From Sorghum bicolor (taxonomy: Eukaryota > Streptophyta > Magnoliopsida > Poales > Poaceae), in contig NC_012870.2 of NCBI RefSeq assembly GCF_000003195.3, positions 17,290,501 to 17,354,500 of the forward strand: a stretch of 64,000 bases of DNA, given 5' to 3'. Numbering within the stretch: position 1 is the first letter of the stretch; each line of letters starts with the position of its first letter. The translations under genes and the position numbers were made by a program. This document shows, one piece after another, positions 24,915 through 36,571 of this stretch. The notes beneath the pieces are model-generated. The model ran no database searches. It saw nothing but the letters and a program-made list of their open reading frames with translations, and was not told the DNA's origin.

Positions 24915-27182
24915 GATCTCCAACCCCCTCTTTCTTTCTATTTATAAAAACTTTAAAAGGGCGGTTGTCGATGCATATGTCTATAATAAATATTGCAGAT
25001 CTCGTTGAGTTGATCTTGTATAGGTCAGCGTTGGAAGGGAAACCACTTCGCCGACATAAATTGATGGTTTCCCAAGGACAAGCTTAGTGTCCTAAAATAA
25101 GCACTGATCAGATCGTAACATGAGCTTTTAATTATTTACAATATTACCTTGTGTATTGAGCATATAAGGATAATTGTAAAAATATTCCTTCGGGTATTCT
25201 TGTCACTAACCTTTCTAGGATTGGAGCAAGAAGATTGGATGAATGACAAGCACAAGGTATGTCCAACCAATCATCATACAACATTGACTTAAATCCAAAC
25301 TTGAATTTTGCAAAATTCAAGCTTGGGGGAGTACATTACATAAAAACATCCTTTGCCATGTTGCTATGTTGGTTGTCCCTACCTTTGAGACATGCTCAAT
25401 TTGTTAAATACTAATCACACTACTTCATCTCCACTCGAGTAGATCTCTATAAATGCTCTCATGCTACCTTTATTTGCTTTAGTATATGTCTAGGTTTGGA
25501 GTAGTTTCATTTATCTCTTAAATAAGCATGGTGCTTAGTTTAGAAATGATGATCTTACTTCCGAGGGATTTTAAATTAAGCATGGTGCTTAGGTTAAAAT
25601 GCCTTCCTAAATCAAATTAGACATGGTGTCTAGGTTGATTTTTGAGCCGACAGTATGCTATAGTAGATATTGGATATTTTGTTGGACTAACCCCTGTAGG
25701 AAAACTTTCAATATCGACCTGGGAAATCCTGAGATAAACTCACATTGGAGACAAAGAGAGAGACACATGAAGTTTAACAATTTATACAAGGAAGACATAG
25801 CTCATAAGAGATGATCCATGGAGGGTGCCACAAACACGATGCACAACCGCTAAGGAAGGAAAGCTTCCACAAGGTGATACTGTACCATCACTCTTCAAGT
25901 AAGGTAACATCTTAAGGTACTTGACTATCACTTCTATAAGCTTCTCCTTGGTTCTGGTGTTCACATGAATAAAAGAGACAAACATGTATGATTTACAACT
26001 CTAGATTAACCAACCCAATCGATTCAACATGTTTAGTCCTTCCACCTTTGTGATCCCACACTCCTAATCATATGAGCTAAAATGTTGCACACTCAATCTT
26101 TGGAAGATATATAAAAAAACATAAATATAGATAGATTATATTTCCATTAGGTTGAGCGATCTGATCTGACAAATGTTTTAAATGCTACACTCATGATCTT
26201 ATTATGCATCAACTTTATCTTGCTTACTATGCTTAAGGTTAGAGAAGAACAAATACACTTTTGGTTCTGTTGGTGTTTTCCACCAACAGGGCCCATGCAC
26301 TTGATCTCTACCTTGTCTCTATGAGCAGGTACACTTCGAGCAAAACATAGAGGAGTTTTACAACTCCCGGACTCCACCAAGTGAAGGATTTGGATCTACG
26401 AGCACAAACACACTGAGCAGGATGCTGCCAATGCCGCACTTCGAACTGCTGGGCAAACGAAGAACACGGTTGACACCGTATCAAGAGGTGCAGACGTCAA
26501 GGTCCACACCTGAATCAAATGACGCACCTGAAGAATGAACATGGTGAGAAGTCTTGTTCAGAAGACTTAAAACATTGAACCCTCACCGAAAGGTAAAATC
26601 AGTAGTTATCCAAATTTATCCTTTTTGCTTTCTCTTTTCCCTTAAATTATTTACTTTCCTTAAATGGCTTGTTAGTTAATCATGCTATCTTGAAAAGAAA
26701 ATAAAAATGTTAAAAATAGTAAGCCCCATGTGAGTATGCTCGTGGCATAAAACCCATAAGTACGTTCACTGTGGTGGCGTAAAAATAAAAATATTCCTAT
26801 CCTATAAAAATGAAAATATAAAAATAAATTTATGATCCTACCAAAGAGAGTAACATTATTGAGGAGGCTCAACATGATAAAGGCTAGATATTTATGCTAA
26901 CACTTAACTAGTTCCACAAAGCTTTGTTGTCTATTTGAGCTCCATAGAATTCAAGGATCAAAGAAGACTAGCAGACGGAGGACATCCTAATCACTGTCAG
27001 GGTGCTGCCGACATTCAAATATACCTCCGCCACCTGCTAGCTATATCAGAAGAAATTACGTCAAAATCCAGCTTGGGGGAGAGCACCCCCATTTATCCAG
27101 CTAAGTGTTTCTACTTGTGTTTATACTTTAGTCAAATAATAAAAAGATGCATAATCATAAAAACCCAAATAAAGATTTTGTG

Positions 27183-27184
<2 letters not shown>

Positions 27185-27219
<35 letters not shown>
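27185..27219. repeat. (TA)n microsatellite
   Basis: A run of TA dinucleotides inside the non-coding part of the nested element. Confidence 0.95.
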
Positions 27220-27221
<2 letters not shown>

Positions 27222-27942
27222 TTGCTTAGTTTGCTAAATAAATAAATAAATAAAGTTTGCTATGAACCCTCATGATAAGCTCTCACATGGAAATGATGAA
27301 TATTGTTCTGCCATGATTAGTTCTCAAAATTGAATTCTCTCTCAAGTTTAGGCATGACTGTTATGAATTAAGATTTGCTCTAAACCTGAACTTGTGGGAA
27401 GAGTACTTGATCTAAAGTCTAAGTCGTTAACGTATATGATACGGGAAGGTTGAGCTATTGTTTATCTGTTCCTAGAGATGCTAGAATTCTGGAGAATTTT
27501 TTCTTTGAAAATCTTTAAAATGTTGCATGATGAGTTCCTGTATGATGAGAGTTTAAAATCCTACCACAACCACATATACATGCTTATTAGACTATGAACC
27601 ATACATTTACTTTTTACTGCTTATGAGCATTGAGTGTGGTCAAGCTGTGTAGACTCTTAGGAGCTTGTCATGCAGTTAAAATCAAGGTTCACTTGCACGT
27701 TCACTCATACATGCTGCTTCTACTCCGGAAGTACGCATCCACATACATCCACTCATTTCCATCTCCAGATTCACCCAAAATTATTCTACTCCTATCCGGA
27801 AGAGAATAGCCAAAAACATTATCCCATTCCTACTTTTCCCTATGAAATAAATGCTCGAGATATTTTGGTTACTATCACTTGCTACATTATTCCAGGAGGG
27901 TGAGTGCTCTAAAAAAAGAGAGAGAAGAAAAAAAAGAAAAAT

Positions 27943-28060
27943 ACGAGGAAATAAAAAGGTGCAAGTGCCCGGAACTTCGAAGAAAAGAAAAAGTGAGACG
28001 AGAGGTAAATAGACAAGTGTCCGACAGTAGAATTAGGGGTACAAGATACCCACCTGAGAG
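27943..28060 (+). other. Conserved non-coding block, copy 1
   Basis: The order is CGAGGAAATAAAAAGG, GCAAGTGCCCGGAACTTCG, a purine-rich spacer, GACAAGTGTCCGACAGTAG, AATTAGGGGTA and CCCACCTGA. The same order occurs at 60988-61165 and, on the minus strand, at 49090-49190. It contains no conserved ORF. Confidence 0.7.
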
Positions 28061-28741
28061 AAAAGAAAAAGAAAAATATAGAGCATCTCATTCCCCTCAA
28101 AAAGCTTCAAAGTGCAAGAAATGTATGTATCCCCTCAAAAGAGCAAAAGTAGAATTAGACTTTCACCATTGTTTTCACCATTATCACCATCATCACCATA
28201 CACCATTCATTCGCCACACATGCACATCTTGATATTGACTTATTGACTTGTTTCTCTGGATCCATGGTTTGACTATGCAATAAATGTCTTGTAAGTATGT
28301 ATTAGCTGTCTCCCACCTATGAGCTCCAGATATCAAAACCTTATTAGAGTAGGGTGAGAGAGAAGGCAATGTCACTATGCCTCATACCAAAAATACCACA
28401 TACTTTGAGAGAAGGCATATACCATCACTGCCTTGGTGAGGATCCAGAAATACCACAAAAGAGAGAATTGAGAGTCATACAAGGAATCTCTGAGTTTTAT
28501 TTTGAAAATCTACAAAAACTCCAGAGCTATAGCTGATCAAGAATAAGAGACATAGCGCTTGACTAGACTGTTCTATCTTTTAACTGCTCAAGATACAAGT
28601 GACGGTTACAAGCCCCATGGTGAAAGGTAATATGAGTAAGTTTAAATCTTAACAGTTTACCCTAACCCAGAGATGAGATCTTGTTTGAACGCATGTGTAC
28701 CTTTAAGGCATGAAACCACTACAGAAACTCTTGAGTCCATC

Positions 28742-28780
28742 CTTGCTCAGGGACGAGCAAGAGGTAAGCTTGGGGGAGTT
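28742..28780 (+). other. Hairpin and polypurine tract before the 3' LTR
   Basis: CTTGCTC (28742-28748), loop AGGGAC and GAGCAAG (28755-28761) form a perfect 7-bp stem. The polypurine tract GGGGGAG lies just before the LTR start at 28781 and would prime plus-strand DNA synthesis. Confidence 0.75.
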
Positions 28781-30123
28781 TGTTGACGATCCTTAAGTAT
28801 CAAATTTAACCATCAAATAAATAAAGAAAAGGATCCAAATGCAACCAACACCTAGACTTAGGGTTTATCTGACAGAATTCCACGAGTTTTGGTGTTTGTC
28901 TATTTCTATAGGGGGTTATCAGGAAATATGGAGGAAAGGCCCACACGTCGGGTTTACATAGAGATATTAACGTGTGCGGCAATTTTCTATCATCTAGAAG
29001 ACTCCAGAAGCCACGGGAACGAACGGGAAGCCGAGTGGGCTCAGGGATAGGGCGCCTGCCCTCCCCCCTAGGGCGCCCGCCCTGCTACAGGAGCCAATCA
29101 GGCTCCGCCTCGTGGATTATGCTCCACCGACCTAAAGGATTAAGTAAAACCGTGCGATTAAGGTCGGTTTGATCCGAGGGCCCACATTCATTTGGAGGGG
29201 CTATATAAGCAGCCCCCCTGGCCCCTGGAGGAGACACCTCTTCATCCTTATTCATTATTTATAGACAGAGCAAAAGCTAGGGTTTGGAGATGAGAGCTCT
29301 CCTCTCATCTCTAGACTAGAGTAGATCTAGACAGTAGCGAGATGGAGAGCGAGGGAGGATTGGAGGAGAGGCCGGCCTGTCGGTTCTTCCTCCGGTTGTA
29401 CTTCGCCATGATCAAGCTCTAATCAAGCTTGCTCATGGGATGACTCTGGTAATCTACTTCTATTTCATTATGCAATCACTATCCATGTATGTTCTGGTTC
29501 ACAACTCTTTTGAGTACTTTTAATCTATAGGACCCTATAGGTTAGAGTTGTAGTATAGGTGTAAGCGTGGTGCTTAGACCTAGATTACTTGTGGATATCC
29601 CCTGTCTAGCCGGATCGTGTGGTAGGCCACGTAGGTGACAGCTACGTTGGTCCTCTGTAGTCCACCTCCCGTTAGCAGGACTGGTAGGGTTTATCGGCCT
29701 GTGGATAAGCATCCTTTGTGGTGTATTCTTATCACGTGGTTCGTCCTAGACATAGACATACCCCTTTGAAGTAGAGAAACCATAGTTATCCTCTCTATTC
29801 TCCTACCATCGCCCATATACTAGATTGTTCTACTCTCTATTCCCACATTATCACCATTGTTATCTTACCATTAATATTGTTCTTATTCAATTCTACCATC
29901 TTTCCTATTTACACCTATCTATCTATGTATCTAGGTTAAGTTAGAGCGTAGATCAGTTCTCCCATTTCCCTGTGGATACGATAAAACCTTTAACCGGGGA
30001 AAAGCTACAACGGTATCCGTGCGCTTGAGGATTTATCTGTGTGCATATAAATACCATAGTACACTCTAGTGCCATGCTGGGGATGACAACCTAGTATTCA
30101 AGTGGTGTTAGCAAGTGTCAACA
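28781..30123 (+). repeat. 3' LTR of the nested Athila-like element
   Basis: It starts TGTTGACGATCC and ends AGCAAGTGTCAACA. The duplicated CTCAC follows at 30124. Confidence 0.92.
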
Positions 30124-30128
30124 CTCAC

Positions 30129-31630
30129 CTACAAGCTCAACTCTCCATGCCACTTCTGTGTGTCTCATGGCAAAAGGTGAGAAGGTAAAATCAAAAGCCA
30201 AACCTCCTTCACCTCCTAGTGACATCTCTAGTAGTGATCTTAGTGATAGCTCTAGTGATGATGAATCTAGTGATGAAGAGATTGATGACATAATTAAAAA
30301 TTTGAATCCTAAGACCAAACTCTTCATCTCTAAACTAATGGAGGATTTAGAGGGCATTCAAGCTGAACTAGCAACTAGAGATGATGATCTTATTGCACAA
30401 GAAAATATTTATATTGCTAGTAAGGAAGCTCTTGCATTAGAGAGAAATGAGGTGACCTCCTTGCACAAGGCTTTGGCTAAAGAGCAAGATGACCATGCTC
30501 TCACAAAGAAGACAAGTGCTGTACTCAACCAAAAGTATTGTGACTTAGATAAAAAGCACAAAGAGCTTGAGCTGCAATATAGTCTTCTTTGGGACAGCAC
30601 CTCAAATCCCTCTAAGGCAAAGGATGCCTATACTCCCTCCACTAGCCAAGGTTGTGGAAAATGCTTTAATCTTGATTTGAATATTTATGCCACTAACCTT
30701 GCCAATATGGAGGTCATGAGAAAGGAGATTGCTAGGCTCAATGAAATCATAGCAGCATGGTGCATGAAAGACAAAACTCAAGATGCTAGAAAGAAAATTG
30801 TGAGTGGCTTTAAATTTGTGCAGTTTGAGAGGAGGGAGAAGTTTGGTACAGTTCAGCCTGCACAGACCGCGGTAGTGCCGCACCCCAAGGATGGTAGTGC
30901 CGCACCCCACAAAAATAGGAAGGCTACCAATCTATCTCCTGATCAAACTAAGCTCATAATGAAAAAGTCTAGGCAGAACAGCAAAGCTCCGAAAGCCATC
31001 AAGGTGCAGCATCAACCAAAGAAGACTCTCGTCGCTTGCTTCAAGTGCAAGAAAGAAGGTCACCATGTGAAAGACTGCACCTTAAAGAAAGAAGAGAAGA
31101 GCATGAGCAAGATTCAAGAGAAGAAGAAGAAGAAGGCTCATGTCAAGTCCTCTGGTATGGGACATAATGCTTTTATGTGTTCCAAGTTCCAACAAGGTTG
31201 ATGACCAAGCCACACTTCCAAAGAACAAGACAAGAAGAAGCAAGAGGAAGTGTTATGAATGCAAAGAGAAGGGACATGAAATTGACTCATGTCCCAACAA
31301 GAAAAATGGAGGTTTGTCATCATCAACAAAGAGGCTCTTCAGCAAGGTAGCAAGCAAAATGCAAGAAAAGAAGGCTAACAAGAACAAGAGCCGCCTATGC
31401 TACACTTGTAGAGGAAAAGGACACCTAAGCATAAATTGTCCCATGGGTAACACTCCTAAGCTCAACTCATCAATTGATTCAAATATGCTTAGGAGACCTA
31501 AAAAATGACACTTGTGCTAGAAAGGTGATTGGTTCACAAGTGCTAGCACAAAGGCCATTTGGGTGCCTAAGTCTCTTGTGACTAACCATGATGGACCCAA
31601 CATAGTTTGGGTACCAAATTGTGCTTGATG
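30129..31630 (+). pseudogene. gag of the copia-like element, C-terminal part, frameshifted
   Basis: After the nested insertion gag continues with an acidic Ser/Asp stretch and a predicted coiled coil (about 30300-30600). The first CCHC knuckle, CFKCKKEGHHVKDC, lies near 31047-31088. The frame ends at 31201. The neighbouring frame carries on at about 31190-31508 with CYECKEKGHEIDSC and CYTCRGKGHLSINC, so a one- or two-base change separates knuckle one from knuckles two and three. A third frame at 31554-31628 has AIWVPKSLVTN and IVWVPNCA, text typical of the gag-pol junction in Sireviruses. All pol beyond that point is absent. Confidence 0.8.
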
Positions 31631-34600
31631 AGTGTTGTAGGTACTTAAAGGTGATATGATGCTTCGGGGTGCTTGAGCAAGTTAACTGAAAATATTCACT
31701 CAAGCTATCAACCAATTCATATTGTTTCTTCTTATATGGTTGACCCAAAGGTAAACTAATGGAATTATTTCAAACTTCATATTCACCTTGGTAACTAGTA
31801 CCTAACCCTTGCTAGCTAGCCATTTGACTTGTGTAGTCTCTAATAGTTCACAAGTATGTCTGTATTTGTGAATTGTCAACAATGGCTAGAGTATTTCAAG
31901 TTAAATGGATCATTTGTCATATGATGCTTTTAATAGCTCTCTAGTAGAGCAAGATCTTGTTCATGTTGTAGGTAATGAGGAATCACCTTATGAGGAAATC
32001 AAGAAAATGACCACTGATGATATGAGACCGAAGAAGTCCAAGCAACAGTGATAATGATATCCTCAAGCTGCTCCTGCACCAATCCCGCTGACACCTTTGA
32101 TGCAGTAGTGCCGCCCCTTAGAGCGGCAGTGCCGCCCCTATAGATAGCAACAACTGACATCAGTCCAAGACATGGATGAAGCCTACAACATGATGATAAG
32201 CAAAGTGAAGATGAAGGGACCACCTCATCTATTATATCTCAAGAAGGGTGGTAACAACTATATCTCAAGTGTAATTTATTTTAAAACTAAACTCCTTTGT
32301 GCCTTGTGTAGTCACCTAGGATAAATGAAGCATTTGGAGATATTCATTGGTTGCTGGTCATGAAAGAAAAGTATGTTTGGAATTGAATAGAACATCCACA
32401 CCAAGGAACATAGATGACTTGAGTTTCCTCTATGGACCTCAAACCAATAATTTCAAGAAAGCTCAAGTAGAGGCACTTATTATTCACAATTCATGAACTC
32501 TCTACTTGATGGTATCTAGTCATATGGTAGATCGCCAAAATTCTCATTTTCATCTTATGGGCGTCTACATGCTGCAATGGTTGTGAGTATCTCTTGGCAT
32601 ATTTAAATTTGATTACACTATTCTTGCCATGACCTAGACATAGAGTGAAATCCCAAGTTCTTAAATGAATAAAGTATTATATGAGAAATTCAAATACTTA
32701 TAGCACTTATCATAAGGGAATTTACTCTATGACTAGAGTTGTGAGACTAACCATTTCTCTAAGTGATTTATGTAGTCTCACTAAATGAGAATGTGTTTCT
32801 CAAATAGAGTGTGCTATTATATGAAGATCATTTATTCCAAAACCATGTGATGTATTCTCTCTAGCTATTTTGGAATTGATTCATCTATGATTAGTCACTC
32901 ACCATAATATGGCTTAAATCTGCCCTTTAGACTTAATTGACCAACCATGCACATTCACACTTTCATTCCACTCAAAGAGTGTGCATGTGGCATTAAGGGA
33001 GATTTAGTCCATATTATGAGGTTTCTTTATTTAGTGACCCACTTGCCATCCACATATAAAGGGTAACTAAATGAGAAACTAGTGCTTGTGTTTCTAATGC
33101 CCTCTTGTGTTGAGCTTGCATAGGAAATCAATAAGACGTTGTGCTTGGCTTAATTGAAGAATTCACAAGCTTTAATGTTACTCTTCACCTAAAGTAAGAT
33201 GTTGCTGCTAGAGGTCATATTAAAAAAATCTGAGTTTGAATGAAATGAAGTTTGAGGTTGAATTGGATGAGCTATATTAGAAGAATTCACAAGATTACAA
33301 GTATTGATAAGAGGACTGAATGGAAATTGCATCTTGTGAATATTCTCAACCAAATCCACCTCAAGATTGGACAAGAAGCAAAGAAGAATTGTGAAATATC
33401 AAATCTGTCCAGAAATTTGAAAATCTGAATTGGCTGCCTTCAAGCATGGATTTGGAAGTCCAAACACTGATGAATTGACCTAAAACTTTATGAGCATGAC
33501 ACACATATCTAATACTTATTGCTGTACAGTTTGCATGAAGATTGGTGAAGAAGAAAATCAGTTTTGAGTTGAATTCTGTCAGCTTCAGCATTGCAGATTC
33601 AGACCATAGCAGTTTTGGTAGAAAAATATTTTGACTGATCAAATGGGGTCCAAATGAGCTGAAACCTACAGTTAGAGGACTCATAGATGAAGACCTCTAC
33701 CAAATTTCATGCATATTGGGCTAGTGGTCTGAGAGATATGAATTTTTCTCTGAGGATGACAAAATCTGAAAACTGACTGTTTGGAATTGGATTGCAGTGT
33801 AACAACAAGATTCAGTTGGCTCTCAAGTTGGTCATGAAAGATTTATTAAAAATGAGCAGCATCAGTTTGGATAAAGGAGTTTCATTGGAAGAAGAGAACT
33901 CATACAAGGATCCAAACAAGTTGCAATCAGAATACAAGCAGTAGCAAATAATTGCAATTAGTTGTTAGAAGAATTCAAATGGAGTCTTTCAGAAACAGCA
34001 GCTAAGATCAGTTGAAACTTAATGAAACTAGTTGGCTTCAGCAGTGACAAGTAGCAAAAATGAGTTACAATCAGATGGTACTATCTGAAATCAATTGGAG
34101 GCAACTGAAACTAGCTGAAACTAATTGGATTACAGCATCTTGAAGGAGTTTGAAACCAGTTGGAATGCAGTGTAAACTTCTTCCTTGACCTCATGGTATT
34201 GATATGCATGAGTGTAATCTGTGTACTCTTGTATGCACAAATTAAGGGGGAGTTTAGACTATATCTTGTGGGACTATTGGTTTCTTTCAAGTGCATGTTA
34301 TGCAGTCCCACACATAAAAAAAAGGATAGATGGTTCCAATGGATTCTCTTAATGCTTCAAATTATTCTAGGGGTCTTGATCTTTATAAACCAAGTGCTCC
34401 TAGTTTTGTGTCGAATGCCCCTATCCTTTAGTGGAACTGGATTTGAATGAGTTGGAGAAAATAATTGAAGAATGGGCTTTCATTGCTATTTCTCCTCTCT
34501 AGAGCTTATCAAGTGTTCATGACCCATCCCATTGATCACCCAGGATCTTGTTAACAGGGAGTGATAACTCCTAGTTCATAATTTGCAGATTTCATAAATT

Positions 34601-36571
34601 TTACCTTTTGCTCTCTATGTGGGTTGTCTTAGGTAAAGAAAGAACTAGGAACATAATTTGTATCTTGGATGATCACTAGATCTCTAATTCACCACATATC
34701 ATCAATTGAGAAATATATGGCCATCCAAATCACTGGAGTCTCACTTATGATGGTCATATCAATGAAAATCTGTGTGATGATCTATCTACCTTGGTGGTGG
34801 TATGTTTCCTTGGCACAATTTCAATTGTTGCAAATTTATGATGCCTTGACCAAGGTATAGGATGAACTCCTCTTGACTCTTAAACTGATTCAAATGCACT
34901 TTGCAAGTAATTCGAGTACTTGCTGCATATATTAAGGGGGAGCTCATTCTATGTCTTGTGTCTTTGAGACTAACCTTTTCTTCTAGTGAATTTGTGTAGT
35001 CTCTTGGTGAGGATGAGTTTCTCATGGGTATGCTACATTAACTCAATCCAAATGGGTAAAGTTATCTCTCATATTTACTTGGATTGCAATTTTACCTCTT
35101 GAGTAGCTACTCTCCATAATATAGCTTAAATTCCCTTATTTGGACTTAATTGACCAAAAGTGCATATGTTCTTGCCTTCCACATATATATGTATGCACCA
35201 TCAAAAAGGGGGGAATTTAGTCTATGTTATGAGGTTTTGCAATTAGTGACTTACATGCCTTCCACATCCAAAATGTCACTAGTTGTGAAACTCTAGCTTG
35301 TGCAATTTGATGTTATCTCTTGTCTTGTGAGCATTATTTACATGACAATAAGAGATACAAGCATCCATTCCAATTGGCATCAACTTTTGAAGATTTCTTC
35401 AATTGGTGTCAAAATTGTGAAGATCATATTTCAATTGGTATTGGTGGATAATCTTTCAACCTGTCATATCAAGAAATATGTCTTCAATTGGTATCTCAAA
35501 ATGACAACAAGAGTTGGCAATGGACTTTCAATTGAAATCAAGTACAAGCATGTGGTATCTCCTATGATCAAGAGAGATGGGCACAAATGAAGTCTTTTTG
35601 CATTTTGCCCAGCCCATCAAAGCACTAAATTCATAATATCATGATCACAGTGGAGATTATGAGGTTTAGAACAAAGGTATATCGCTCTATGAACTCTTGC
35701 ATTACCTTTGTGCATCTAGGCCCTTACATGCTAGTGTGTGCATGTGTATGCAATATTTGAGCCACACCATGAGTTTGTTCTTATGGTGACGATTAGAGAA
35801 TGACTTAGATATTTGGTTGATACCTCTTGTGGTGATAAAGTGAGTTTGTCTCATGTTTGAACTATCATCTAAGTAAGGTATGAGCTAAATATACTAACTT
35901 CTTAAGAATCTTGACTTAAAGTGTTGCATACTTAGTTTGGTAGAAAACTTAGGAGAGAAATCCTATATGCTAAACTTTTACCTACCTCTTGCCCTCACTT
36001 GTCTACCATTATTTCTTACTTTTGGTGGAGAGATCCTTTTTGGAGATTAATGCCAAAGGGGGAGGAATATTGGGAGGAAGTGTAAGGAAGGAGAGATTGA
36101 TATGTGGATTGAAAGGGGTAAAGGAGAGACATATAAGATTTTTCAATTTTTTGTGTGGTGTGTGCAAGGATAGTTGATGATCTTGATAAGGACCACTTAT
36201 GCTAGGGTGATGTTCTTGACTTGAGTGGTGGTCGCCTTTACTTTTGTGCTGCTCTGGCAAGTATGGCAGTGCCATCCTTCTGGTGCGGCAGTGCCGCCCT
36301 CTGCTGGTCAGCAGACCTTGAGTGCATGACCTGCCATGAGCATCACATTTATCATGTTGACACCTTGCACCCCATGGATGCTAAGATATAGAAGAGTTCC
36401 CACACTTCATCTTGAATATGTGCATTTGGCATTTGAGGCCAAAATTTGAAATTTCATTCTATGCACACATTTAGGGGGAGCTCACTATATCATAGGATTC
36501 AAAATCTTAATGTTCATCAATCTCTTGTAAGCTTTAATTGTGTTGTCATCAATCACCAAAAATGGGGAGAT
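31631..36571 (+). other. Non-coding 3' region of the copia-like element with repeated polypurine motifs
   Basis: Five kilobases carry no supported ORF. Motifs such as TTAAGGGGGAG lie at about 34243, 34933, 35204, 36055 and 36473, and the last, AATGGGGAGA, sits just before the LTR. Two stretches, about 32700-33110 and 34930-35310, are diverged copies of each other, each centred on a polypurine motif followed by TTTAGTC(C/T)AT(A/G)TTATGAGG. Multiple polypurine tracts are a reported Sirevirus trait. Confidence 0.65.

Larger units (their letters stand above)
24915..28780 (+). other. Long non-coding 3' region of the nested Athila-like element
   Basis: There is no domain-bearing ORF over 3.9 kb. 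Polypurine-like CTTGGGGGAG recurs at about 25322, 27071 and 28769, and only the last adjoins the LTR. Several blocks (about 27440-27680, 27940-28060, 28340-28780) can be aligned by eye with 60650-60850, 60985-61160 and 61430-61772 of the other plus-strand element. Confidence 0.7.
21942..30123 (+). mobile_element. Athila-like gag-only LTR retrotransposon nested in gag
   Basis: The 8.18-kb element is flanked by CTCAC on both sides (21937-21941 and 30124-30128). LTRs of about 1.34 kb (21942-23282 and 28781-30123) start TGTTGACG and end GTGTCAACA. By eye they differ at about 40 sites (around 3%). The internal part has a tRNA-Asp-type primer-binding site, a gag with one stop codon, and then 3.9 kb without coding sequence. 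The 3' non-coding region shares blocks with the element at 53969-63288. It lacks all enzymes and must have relied on a helper. Confidence 0.92.
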
